This document shows positions 51,666-60,797 of a stretch of DNA of 64,000 bases, one piece after another. The first letter of the stretch is position 1; each line of letters begins with the position of its first letter. Origin of the DNA: Chondrus crispus. Taxonomy: Eukaryota; Rhodophyta; Florideophyceae; Gigartinales; Gigartinaceae. A program made the translations under genes and the position numbers. The notes beneath the pieces were generated by a model that ran no database searches, was not told the DNA's origin, and was given only the letters and a program-made list of their open reading frames with translations. Location of the stretch: positions 10,836 through 74,835 of the forward strand of contig NW_005179078.1 of NCBI RefSeq assembly GCF_000350225.1, read 5' to 3'.

Positions 51666-54338
51666 TCAGCGCTCCGTCCCGTCGGGGAACGCCGGCGGCC
51701 CGGAAGCCCGCCCGCTCGAGGGGCAGTAGCTAGGGTGCGACGGTACACCCGCCTCCGTCTCGTGAAGCGGTGGAAGGGCGACTACGCCATGCGTTGTCCA
51801 CCCGCGAGCTGGGTTGACCGAAGTCGCGGGTTCGTCGGCCATCGAAGAGCCGAGCTCGCGACTCTGGTAAGGGTCTCGAAGACCCTGGCGTGGCACAGGG
51901 CCAGGAAGGCTCACGGCCGACGGGGCGACACGTTCGGACCTGAGGGCGTCCCGCTCGCCGCGGTATCTATCGCGATCGGACGCCGCGCGCCGGAGGCCAC
52001 TCGCCTGTAGGGAGGACGACTCTCGTAGAACCTTCAGCTCATCCTGAGAGCCGCGGAGCTGCTCCGCGAGGGAGTCACGCTCTGCGGCAAACGCCTGTCG
52101 TTCCGCCCCGAGACGGCGCGCTTCGCTGCTACGTTCGACATACCAGCTCGTGAGGGTACGGAGTAGTCCCTCTACAGTCCAAGCCCTATCGACCAGACTC
52201 CCCAGGGCGCGAGACAACCTGGGGATTGCGGTGAGCTCGTCGCGAGCTAGGTCAAGGGTCAACGCGGTGTTCCGTTGGGCACCGAGGCAACCGACGGAGC
52301 CAAGGGAAGGCAGAGGGGGCAGCGGGGACGTCGACGCAGTATCGTGACCCGCTTTGGGAAGCACCGACGGCACGCCCACCCTGGCCAACGCGATTGCGGG
52401 AAGCTCGCCGTCCAGGTCACGATACCGCTTCCGACGCGCCTCGCGCACCGTAGACCCGACGCCTCCCTTGCCTCGGGACGGGCCTGAGGTGGGGACGCTT
52501 GGACGGGCCACGAAGGAGTCGCTCCGATGGTCATACGCGAGAAAGAGGCTCCGAGTCCCTGTCGTGTAGTCCGTCCAAGGACGACGATTACGTTCGGGCA
52601 CCGCACCGGCGCGGTGCATCAAGTCTAGTACAGAGGAGTACGACCAGGCCACACACGGTGAGCCACGCTCGAGAGGATGCATGGCAACGTCCGGAAGGGA
52701 TGGCGCCACTCGCCCAAGGAAGGAGAGTACCCCCACGGGTTGCACGAAAGCACGCCCGTGGAGAGAGACCTCATTCATGAAGGCGTTACCGAGACACCAC
52801 GCCCATTCTCGCTCTACGTTGTACGCGAGGTAATCGAAAACCGGGTGCTTCGGGTCACCGCAGGCGAAGCCGAAGTGCTTCAAGACGTAGGGGAGTAACG
52901 GGTGAACTCCCAACGAGGGGAGCGACTCCCCTACGACCGGCGGAAGCTCAGGGAAATCGCTTCTCGACAAGCCCGGGGAGAACGAGGCGGACGGGAACAC
53001 GCGCCCGTCCTCTTCCCCGCGGTGCCGGTAAGTCGCCCAATCGTTGGGCGCCAGGGCAATGTAGTGAATCCGCATGAGGGAACATGCGGACTTCTGGAGG
53101 GCCGCTCGCGCCTTAGAGCAAGTGCGCGGACGGGGGCCGACGTAGAGCCCGGTGACCTCCGGGAGAATGAAGCGAGGGGGACCACGGGGGCCCGGGTGGA
53201 AGAGGTACGCCGACATCTGGTCGACATACTCGACCTCTTCCACGCAAAAAGCGAAAGTCCTATCGCTAGGAATCTCGTCGGGTAGTTGGTAAGGAGCGCC
53301 ACCGCCCTCGGCGAGGAGGCGACCCAGCGCCAAGGAGGCCTCCTCGGTCAGCTCTCCTTCGTATATGGACCGAATTCGTAGAAGGTCAGGACGTAGGGAC
53401 TCCCTTGACAGCAGCTCGCCCACGGTGACGCCCGCCCGCGCATGGCGTCGCCACGCGTATGTCAAGCGACCGAGCGGTAGCGGGATTGACCGCTCCAAGG
53501 GCACCCCCAGCCACCTCGTGGAGGTGTTGGACGCCTCCCTCTCTCCGCCCTCGTCGAGGCGGGGGGCAGCGCGCGGCGCACCGGGATGCCGGCAGCTGCC
53601 AAAGGCCCCAGGCGAGCCCTCCCCGGGGTCGTACGGGCCACCGCGGGGCCCCGTCATGAGGTCTCCACCGGATGGGCCGACCGCGTCGTCAACACGCTCA
53701 GGTCGAAGCGGCACCGAGGCCCCAGTCACCGGACGAGCATCTGGCAGCGGGATGATGGAAGCAGGGGGGCATAACTCGTCGGACACGGTAGAGGCGCGAC
53801 CCCCTCGGGACTTCCGGAAGGGACGCGGAGGCCACCATGGCGGGGGAGCCGACGAATCGGTACCTCCCTTCTCGGCGGAGGTGGGGGCCTCAGTGGTCAA
53901 GGGGCAGACAACCGGCGTGCTCGATCCACTGCCAGGCGGGGGCAGAGGGAGCGAGGGACCGCCCCGAGAAGGGATGAGGGACGACATAGGGAGACACGGG
54001 ACGCGCGAACCGAGTACGCGACCGACAGAGGTGACGAGCCCGTGAGGAAGGACGGGAGAGGGAGCCGACCGAGCTGAGGCCGGATGAACGAGGGCGGACT
54101 CCCACGACGGGGGTAGTAGGGTGATGACGAGAACCAGCCCGGAGGGCACACGCAGGATCGCGCGCCGGAAAGGGGGCAGGGGTGACGAAGTGACGACGAA
54201 TTCGTCGTCCCCAGAAGGGGAGGAGGAATGACCTGCGCGCGCGTAGGGAGGTGCGAGACGGAACACGGAGGATAGCGAGCAGGGAGCAGAGTCGACAGGG
54301 AGAGCGGAATCGACCGTATAGACGGCGTGGCTGGACAT
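51666..54338 (-). CDS. E2 antisense protein
   Basis: An 890-residue minus-strand frame without stops, starting about 50 bases from the 3' polypurine tract. Residues 1-240 are Pro/Ser-rich and not conserved with E1. From about 245 (GSPGAFGSCRHPGAP) to the end it matches the E1 protein at 18118-20295: TRWLGVP, WRRHAR, LLSRESLRPDLLRIRSIYE, LLAEGGG, PDEIPSDRTFAF, SLGVHPLLPYVLKHFGFAC, VEREWAW, EARRKRYRDLD, then IPRLSRALGSLVDRAWTVE and a coiled coil (about 690-800) ending DRYRGERDALRSER. No known enzyme motif, signal peptide or membrane span. Plant Tat-type gypsy elements also carry antisense ORFs at this place, but I see no sequence link. Role unknown; structural or regulatory functions are both possible. 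Confidence 0.85.
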   Translation of the reverse strand: MSSHAVYTVDSALPVDSAPCSLSSVFRLAPPYARAGHSSSPSGDDEFVVTSSPLPPFRRAILRVPSGLVLVITLLPPSWESALVHPASARSAPSPVLPHGLVTSVGRVLGSRVPCLPMSSLIPSRGGPSLPLPPPGSGSSTPVVCPLTTEAPTSAEKGGTDSSAPPPWWPPRPFRKSRGGRASTVSDELCPPASIIPLPDARPVTGASVPLRPERVDDAVGPSGGDLMTGPRGGPYDPGEGSPGAFGSCRHPGAPRAAPRLDEGGEREASNTSTRWLGVPLERSIPLPLGRLTYAWRRHARAGVTVGELLSRESLRPDLLRIRSIYEGELTEEASLALGRLLAEGGGAPYQLPDEIPSDRTFAFCVEEVEYVDQMSAYLFHPGPRGPPRFILPEVTGLYVGPRPRTCSKARAALQKSACSLMRIHYIALAPNDWATYRHRGEEDGRVFPSASFSPGLSRSDFPELPPVVGESLPSLGVHPLLPYVLKHFGFACGDPKHPVFDYLAYNVEREWAWCLGNAFMNEVSLHGRAFVQPVGVLSFLGRVAPSLPDVAMHPLERGSPCVAWSYSSVLDLMHRAGAVPERNRRPWTDYTTGTRSLFLAYDHRSDSFVARPSVPTSGPSRGKGGVGSTVREARRKRYRDLDGELPAIALARVGVPSVLPKAGHDTASTSPLPPLPSLGSVGCLGAQRNTALTLDLARDELTAIPRLSRALGSLVDRAWTVEGLLRTLTSWYVERSSEARRLGAERQAFAAERDSLAEQLRGSQDELKVLRESSSLQASGLRRAASDRDRYRGERDALRSERVAPSAVSLPGPVPRQGLRDPYQSRELGSSMADEPATSVNPARGWTTHGVVALPPLHETEAGVPSHPSYCPSSGRASGPPAFPDGTER

Positions 54339-54384
54339 GTTGTCCCCTCTCTACAAGCACCCGTGGACGCGGACGTCCCCGCTT

Positions 54385-54393
54385 AAGGGGGGG
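54385..54393 (+). promoter_or_regulatory. E2 terminal polypurine tract
   Basis: AAGGGGGGG three bases before the 3' LTR, preceded by GGACGCGGACGTCC, a variant of the stem at 48601. Confidence 0.8.
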
Positions 54394-54396
54394 CCG

Positions 54397-55055
54397 TGTA
54401 GTATAACCCCCCCCCTGGGGCTTTATTTTAGATTAGATCAACTCAGAATCGGATCGGTTACTGTAGAGCTCGATGCTCTACAGTACCACCACGTCTTTCC
54501 AGCAGTTCAGGGGGCGCACGTGTACACGTGTACGCGCGGGACCGAAGAGCGCGCACACACACGTGTACTGTCAGCCTCGATGGCTGACAGTATTACAGTG
54601 TCGACCGACCGCTACAGTACATCGGTACTGTACTATTATGATAGGTTATTATGTACATTAAATATGGAGCGGACCGGCGGCGGTGGAGGAGGACAAGCAC
54701 GGACTTGTCACCCACCGACCGTCAAGGTCCGACTTCCCGCTTATTCTAAGGTAGCGTTCGCTAACTACCTTAGAGCGGCACCGAGCGCGGGTTGAGGACG
54801 CGCGCGGTACGCCCACGAGCCGGCTCCGCCTCCGCCCGTCGGTACTGGATCGTCACCCAGTACCGCGCCGGGGCGTCGAGGCGTCGAACCGCTCGCGCGT
54901 ACTGGCGTCCTCCCCGTTCCCGCTCTACCACGCTACCCGGGCCCGCTGCCCGGTGCCGTTAGCTGGTGTCCCGCTTCACCCCCGTCTTCCCGTTCGGACG
55001 GGGTCTACGTCGAGCTGTGCATACACCCCTCTCCGTTGGGGGTGTTTATGCTACA
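54397..55055 (+). repeat. E2 3' LTR
   Basis: 659 bp, same ends and length as the 5' LTR. By eye it differs at about seven bases, six of them in one 9-bp patch (54495-54503 against 40756-40764). Confidence 0.96.
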
Positions 55056-55130
55056 CCGCCACGTCTCTTGCATGCCCTTGCACGCGCAGAGACGCCCATA
55101 ACAAAGCATAACCCCTGCAACGCAAGATCT

Positions 55131-55505
55131 CTACTCGGCTTCCACATTGCGCTCGGCCTTCTTCTCTCTCTTCCCGCGCTGCTTCCGGGCCTCTTTGTCG
55201 ACGGCGTACATCCTAGTCATAAGCAGGACGACCTCGACGCCCATAGCGACGATGAGTCCCGCGACGCCGCCAACAAGCCCGTACGCCTCACTACCGAGCG
55301 AGTTCTTCGCGAGGAAGTAGCCGACGGTGAAGCACGTGGCCATAGCGACGATGACGTTAGCGGAGAGCAACATCTGCGGCGCGAGCTTGCTCATGCGCAG
55401 GCTCTCGACCTCGGCCGGCGAGGGGGCGGCGGCTCGCGACACGTCGCGCGTGATGCGTGCTTACTGCTCCTCGTGCAGGCGCGCTTGCAGGCGGATACAT
55501 TTACA
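55131..55505 (-). pseudogene. Vma12/TMEM199-like V-ATPase assembly factor, C-terminal exon with nonsense
   Basis: Minus strand: RLQARLHEEQ, stop TAA (near 55470), then ARITRDVSRAA and a C-terminal part with two hydrophobic spans: LSANVIVAMATCFTVGYFLA and YGLVGGVAGLIVAMGVEVVL. A basic tail (KEARKQRGKREKK) follows. The short RL..L.EE(Y)..ITRDV motif and two helices match the ER membrane proteins of the Vma12/At5g52980 type that help build the vacuolar ATPase. TAA stands where the family usually has Tyr. CGCTTCAG before the first residues could be a 3' splice site, so upstream exons are missing. E2 inserted about 75 bases beyond the 3' end. Confidence 0.5.
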
Positions 55506-55533
55506 CTGAAGCGATCTCGAGCAATGAACTAAG

Positions 55534-56342
55534 CTCGTTCCCATTTTCCACACGTGGATGGCCACACTATGCAGCTTCAAAGTGTTGGTGCGCACCAGTA
55601 CAATATCAGCCTGGATCTAGTAGAAACTAACAGATATCCGTCCTACACTATATTTTACATTAAAAATGGCTCATCAAGCTAGACCAGCGGTAGGTTTGAT
55701 ACGATCAGAAAAGTGTGCCGCGCGCGCGCCAAAAAATCTAAAACAAATTTCGAACCACTAAATCTACCGGGCCATTCTAAAAAATCCTTTCAGATATTGA
55801 AAATCTGACCTCGTAGTGTAGAGGCTTTCGGGCGACTGTAGAACCCGGGTGTGCTCGCAAACCACGGAAACCAGAAGCGAAAGACGCGGTGCTCTCGACC
55901 CAGCGGGGCTAACACACGGCCAGCGAACCGCGCGTGCGAGCGGGGAGGCAACACGCGACGTGGCCACGAGAGTCCTAGGGCGCGAGCGAGGAGAACGAGA
56001 GAGCGTGAACGAGAAGAGGGTAGTTAGTACCGCGCAAATCCAAGAACGAGAGTGGCGTCCTTGGTCCTTGGTTGCTTGTCCCCAAACCCACCTGGCGCAA
56101 GCGCCAACGACACTATATACTGTACTAGATTGCGGTCGAGATGTAACGGCTAGAGCTCACGAGGTCGCATCATAATACACACGTGTACAAGCGCGGTAGT
56201 AGGTCCACGTGTGCGCGTGTCGAAAGCGAGCAACGCTAGTGTAAATGGGCTTGGTACTGTACGTCGGGGTACTTCAGTTATCTAGATACACGTGTACACG
56301 AGTAGCGCGAAAAGGGTACTACAGTGGCACGGGTTTATACCA
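55534..56342. other. Intergenic
   Basis: No gene supported. ACACGTGT/TACACGTGTAC palindromes between 56170 and 56310 resemble those in E2-type LTR U3 regions, so part may be an old LTR. Confidence 0.4.
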
Positions 56343-57088
56343 CAATCTTGAGTTGGTCCCACCTTGTAGGATTGCGATCAGAAACGTGACGTCATTAGCA
56401 ATCGGGCTTCCGTGTTGGTGCACCAGGGGTGCTTTTCTCAGAGTTGGTTCCATATGGAACCAACTCTGAGAAAAGCACTCCGGATTCCGATATCGGAATC
56501 CGGTTGCAACCGATCGGGTGTTGGTACTTTGCCATCGGGCAGTACGAAAGTATAGCGCTGCTATTGTTGTCTGTTCCGTCGGAGGCTGTTGCCACGACGT
56601 CTCCGACGAAGATCTTATCTCCTATATAAGATAGCGTTGGTTCTATCGGAATCCAGTTGCAACCGATCCGGTGTTGGTACCTTGCCATCGGGCAGTACGA
56701 GACGGTGTAGCGCTGCTACGTTTTCATCTTTCCCAACAGGCTACGTTGCGACGTCTCCGTCGAAGACCTCATCAAGGGTATAAGGTATCAAGGAGCTCCA
56801 CGACTATTGGATTTACGACCCAGCGGATCAGGTCTACCTACACACCCCCGCACTCGTCGAGCATTTGCCTTTTCAAGTCTTTACCACACTTATAATACCG
56901 GGCCGAGCTTTTCTTCCTTTGCCCCCCTTTCAGAGATTCGAGCTAACGCGGGCCGAAAACCCGCATAAAGGGAAAGGGAGCTCCGAACAATACGGGGAAT
57001 TGCGCCGCCGGCTGCTTTGGTTGTTTCGTTTGTTTGTTTGTTTTCGGGCCGTGTGAGTCTCCGACCTTGCCGACCTCCTATCAGGCGC
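56343..57088 (+). repeat. Partial LTR of the 28412-29377 family, rearranged
   Basis: From TTGAGTTGGTCCCACC to the end GCGCATTGCACCACA it matches the reverse complement of 28412-28970. It carries two changes: a 40-bp fold-back insertion (56454-56493) and an imperfect duplication of about 140 bp (56500-56630 against 56645-56790, both with TTGGTAC.TTGCCATCGGGCAG). The 5' part of the LTR is missing. Confidence 0.75.
56429..56503. repeat. 50-bp and 24-bp perfect palindromes, adjacent
   Basis: 56429-56478 (centre ATAT) and 56480-56503 (centre GATATC) are both perfect. The 28.4-kb copy has neither. Confidence 0.95.
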
Positions 57089-57111
57089 ATTGCACCACAA
57101 TAACAATTGGA

Positions 57112-58521
57112 AAGGAAAACATCAAAGCGTTTAATGCTACTGCAACATGCTTAAAAGAGACGGAAGAAAGCTGTGTAACGTATGATACACTCAAAATGGA
57201 CGCTCTTCACATATACGTTTGCACTGATGCATCGTTCTCTAGAAATAAAGATTTCCCCCTCAACTGGGTTTCATAAACTTTGTCGTGTGGTAATTGCGCA
57301 TTCAGGAGTAGTTTGCATCCGAGAGGGTAACTGGTCTTAAAGAAAAAAAGTGCCCAGTTTTCCTTATTTTCGTTGGTTCTACTTTCGAGTCTATAGCCCT
57401 TTAAATACAGTTAGCTAGTTGCGTTGGAGTATAAATCTCTTCTTTCGTGCCAACAGAAAACGGTGGAAGGCTGGGCCGCGGCTGTTTTCGCTTTGTCGAA
57501 TCTGAACGACAAGTGCGAACGGTTTTATGCATGCGCCGAACATTTCCAGTTTCAATGCACGGTAATGTTCTGGACACAATTTCATTACCGTCTGTGCCGA
57601 ACGTTCTAAGCTGCGGTTTGCTATAGCGGTACGCAGAGTTAATAAAATGAAAACAGTGACTTCCTCTGTTTAGAGGTTTTGGCAAGGCGGTTCTTAAGTT
57701 GGACACACTTGGGGTTCCAGGTTGGAGGCTTTCAGGGTTGGTGCGTGTTTACGACTTGTCCTCTTTTGCTTTCCCCGTCCAAAACCTGCGCGTTTTATAT
57801 GGATCTTAGTTGAGACTTCGAACGATACAGTAGATGCTAGACTATAATAAACTACCACTTCAGTCAAGAACTGATCTTCATAAAATTGCTTGTATCCTTA
57901 TTTTGAATCCCCACCCATCACTTTAACATCCATGAGATACTGTACTCCTCTTTTGACAATTCTTCCCAAGATGGCATGGAACTGGAGTCTAATTATATGC
58001 CAATCTTTTAACAAATGAAGGAGGCAGTCCGTTTTGGAAGTATATACATAGTATGGTTATACGAAGTATAAACAAAAGTAATCTCACATCGTATTTGTCC
58101 TTCCAACTCTACATTTTCATGCGACCAGCAACGAGCGGTTGCCTCACAAGTGCATCAGTGATGGATTAAATCGAGCAGACCAACGAGTGTTATAGTAGAA
58201 GAATTAAAAGAGTTGTCAGATCCATCTTTGGTGGAGATGTGTACGCATGCAGATGGGTTTGACCTGATATTCATCTTACGACATGATCTTGACACCATAT
58301 TTGGAATGTATATACCTCTTCATATGCTGACAGACCGATTTCAAATATTTGATACATTCAAGAAAGGATCATCTACATCGGAAAAGAGGCTCATGATCGA
58401 TATAGACTCTGCTGCAGAGTGTCATAACCGGCACGAAATATCATGCATCGGTCTTGTCCCCTCAGAACATAATATTGCTGATGGTCTTAGCAAAGAAACC
58501 CCTAAAGATGCCTTAGGTTAG
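57112..58521 (+). pseudogene. copia RNase H remnants
   Basis: Two pieces of copia RNase H. Near 57170-57275: TLKMDALHIYVCTDASFS-NKD. At 58213-58521: DPSLVEMCTHADGFDLIFILRHDLD, MLTDRFQIFDTFKKGSSTSEKRLMIDID and SEHNIADGLSKETPKDALG, the domain's C-terminus. Between them are about 900 bases with no recognised coding. The sequence is diverged from the 6938 element, so it belongs to a second copia family. A polypurine-like GAGAAGAGG and TGTGAGGATATG follow at 58597-58620 and may start its 3' LTR. Confidence 0.65.
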
Positions 58522-58605
58522 CTAATGAGTAGTGACGCTGACCATAACCCGGTCAAGAAGTGAAATGACCCTAAACAGCCAAGTTGTGTCATTGGAGAAG
58601 AGGCA

Positions 58606-58948
58606 ATGTGAGGATATGCTAGGAATTTGGTGTCAGACTAATCAAGTTAAAGGGAACTGTATGAATAAGAACTTGCTTTTCCTATGTTATTGTAATGGGA
58701 CAGTTTAGTATAAAGTTGTCGTTGCTCGACCTGTGTGTGAATCTGAGAGAGCAAGAAGAGAGTTCAGTGACAAACAGAGAGCCTTTTCGCGAAGGCTGCT
58801 CGACTGCACGGACATCGCAAAGGCTCGGACGGTCGTTCGTAGGCCTGTCCATTGTCACTTTAATGAACTCTTAATTTTTGCTGCTTGGAATTCCCTGAAA
58901 TTCCACGCAAAGCTCTGGGCCGTCCTACCAGGTATATTTTCTCCTCTG
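58606..58948 (+). repeat. Probable 3' LTR start of the second copia family, cut by Tc1
   Basis: TGTGAGGATATGC... directly follows a purine run. No second copy is in the window, so this rests only on position after RNase H and the TG start. The Tc1 insertion at 58951 would interrupt it. Confidence 0.3.
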
Positions 58949-58950
58949 TA

Positions 58951-59152
58951 CAGTGGTGGCAAAAACAATAGAACATATGACATTATCCGGTCCCATGGTG
59001 TAAGCGCTGAGATACAGGTAATGAACATTGCTGTAGTTGGAGCACGTGGCGAGAGGAGTCTGAATTTTTAAACAGATTTGCAAACAAACAAACGGTTTTA
59101 GAGATATCATCGGAGACATGCAAATGAGTCGGCAAAAACTTTAGGTACAGTT
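58951..59152 (+). repeat. Left inverted repeat of Tc1 element
   Basis: 202 bp, about 90% complementary to the right copy once the pogo-like insertion is ignored. Inner end TTAGGTACAGTT pairs with AACTGTACCTATA at 60326. Confidence 0.9.
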
Positions 59153-59283
59153 CAATGCGAACCTCAATACCGCCGGAAAAACCTACTCTCTTCCCGCCAA
59201 ACTTCGTCAATGTATAGCATAGCGACACGACAAACAGATAGCCGGTACAGGAGTGATGCTAAACAAATTTCCACCCGTCCAGC

Positions 59284-60278
59284 ATGCCTCGAAAACCACG
59301 TTTATCTACTTTCGAGAAAGGACAAATTGTAGCATACCAATCCAACTGTTGGCCTGTGTCACGAATCGCGGAGGAGATAGGGCGGTCTAGAAACGTGGTG
59401 AATGCGTTTCTTCGGGACCAGGCTCGATATAATCGCAAGAACCCGGGTGGAGGGCCACGTAAGCTTACTGCAGCTGACCAGAGAAGGATCAATCGAGAGG
59501 CTTCCAAGGGTGTTTTGAGCTCCGCTGGCATTGTTAAAGCCTTACAATTGAATGTTAAGGCACGGAGAGTACGTCAGGTACTGCAGGCAAACAAAAACCT
59601 GCGATACAAACGAGTAGCGAGGACTCCGGCGACGCGTGAAAGGCATGAAGAAGCTCATGTCTCTTGGGCAAAGGGCACGATGGCCTAGAGTCCACAAAAG
59701 TGGGACAAAGTGGTGTGGTCCGACGAAAAAAATTCAACTTGGACGGCCCCGATGGTCTGGCCTATAAGTAGCACGACCATAGGAAAGAGAAAGAGTGGGT
59801 TTCAAGAAGGCACAGTGGTGGCCAAAGTCTCATGGTTTGGGCTTGCTTCGCAGGAAATTTGAAGTCAAAGCTTGTGTTTCTGGTGGGCTCGCAAGACGGC
59901 GAGAAGTACGTGCAAACATTGGAGGAAAATCTCCTTCCTTTTTCAGAGGAGCTTCCTGTCACCTGGAACTTTATGCAAGATGGTGCTCCATGTCACTGTT
60001 CTAAGTTTCCAAAAGACTGGCTTTTTGACAACTACATATCCGTCTTAGAGTGGCCCGCGTACTCCCCAGACCTTAACCCCATAGAGAATTTGTGGATTAT
60101 TCTTGTAAGAAGGGTTTACGCTATTCAGAGACAATTTGAAAGTATCCAATCGCTCACGGAGTGCATTATTGATGCTTGGGACTCTATTTCTACTGAAACG
60201 CTTTTTAGCTTAGCTCAATCTATGCGGAAGCGGTGCGTAGAGGTAGTCCTGCCCAAAAGCAAGAACATAGACTACTGA
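59284..60278 (+). pseudogene. Tc1 transposase pseudogene
   Basis: Cut-and-paste transposase of the Tc1 branch. N-terminus MPRKPRLSTFEKGQIVAY with two helix-turn-helix units (VSRIAEEIGRSRNVVNAFL; then LTAADQRRINREA), core start WDKVVWSDEK (first Asp), QDGAPCH (second Asp) and WPAYSPDLNPIENLW with Glu 34 residues after it (DD34E). Lesions: TAG at 59686-59688, loss of one A in the A-run after GACG (near 59727) and TAG near 59767 (after DGLAYK). Otherwise the frame 59832-60278 is intact to the stop. Full length would be about 330 residues, normal for Tc1. Confidence 0.92.
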
Positions 60279-60722
60279 GAAGAGCGGTCATTGCCCTTCC
60301 TGCCCTTCAGCTGCTGCGCGCAATAAACTGTACCTATAGTTTTTGCCGACTCATTTGCATGTCTCCAATGACATCTCTAAAACCGTTCGTTTGTTTGCAA
60401 ATCTGCTTAAAAATTCAGACTACTCTCGCCGCGTGCTCTAACTTCAGCAATTTTCATTACACCCGAATACCGCAAATAGTCTGGGTGGGCTAATAGTGTG
60501 GATACACATATTAGTATAGGCTACAGTAACTTCTGTGAGGTGTTCTTTATTGAAAATGCTTTTACTGTAGACTACACTAATAATTACTTCACGTATATTA
60601 GTGGAGACGCGCCAAACAAACAAGAAGCGAAACCGAAACGGTCTCTGAGACACAGACGTTGGCGGGAAGCTCTTCGTATCCGAGTTCATACCTTTCTAAG
60701 CACATCAAAGGGGTAAAAAAGC

Positions 60723-60730
60723 TCTATAAA
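60723..60730 (+). promoter_or_regulatory. TATA box of the pogo-like transposase
   Basis: CTATAAAA about 70 bases before the ATG at 60798. Confidence 0.5.
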
Positions 60731-60797
60731 AGCCTCATTATCTCGACACCTCCAGACAACAATCGCAAAAACTATCACCGAAGCCTACGTCCTGAAC

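Larger units (their letters stand above)
40658..55055 (+). mobile_element. Ty3/gypsy chromovirus E2, complete, with antisense gene
   Basis: 14,398 bp with two 659-bp LTRs (40658-41316, 54397-55055) flanked by CCGCC at 40653-40657 and 55056-55060. Internal order: primer-binding site, gag, protease-RT (with one in-frame TGA and one deletion), RNase H-integrase-chromodomain, polypurine module, 3-kb non-coding region, antisense gene, second polypurine module. LTRs differ at about seven bases, so the insertion is young. E2 is packed with short perfect hairpins throughout. Confidence 0.97.

Noticed and set aside
55849..56175. 108-codon frame between the Vma12-like gene and the LTR piece
   Set aside because: Composition and lack of pattern suggest chance; the region has LTR-like palindromes.
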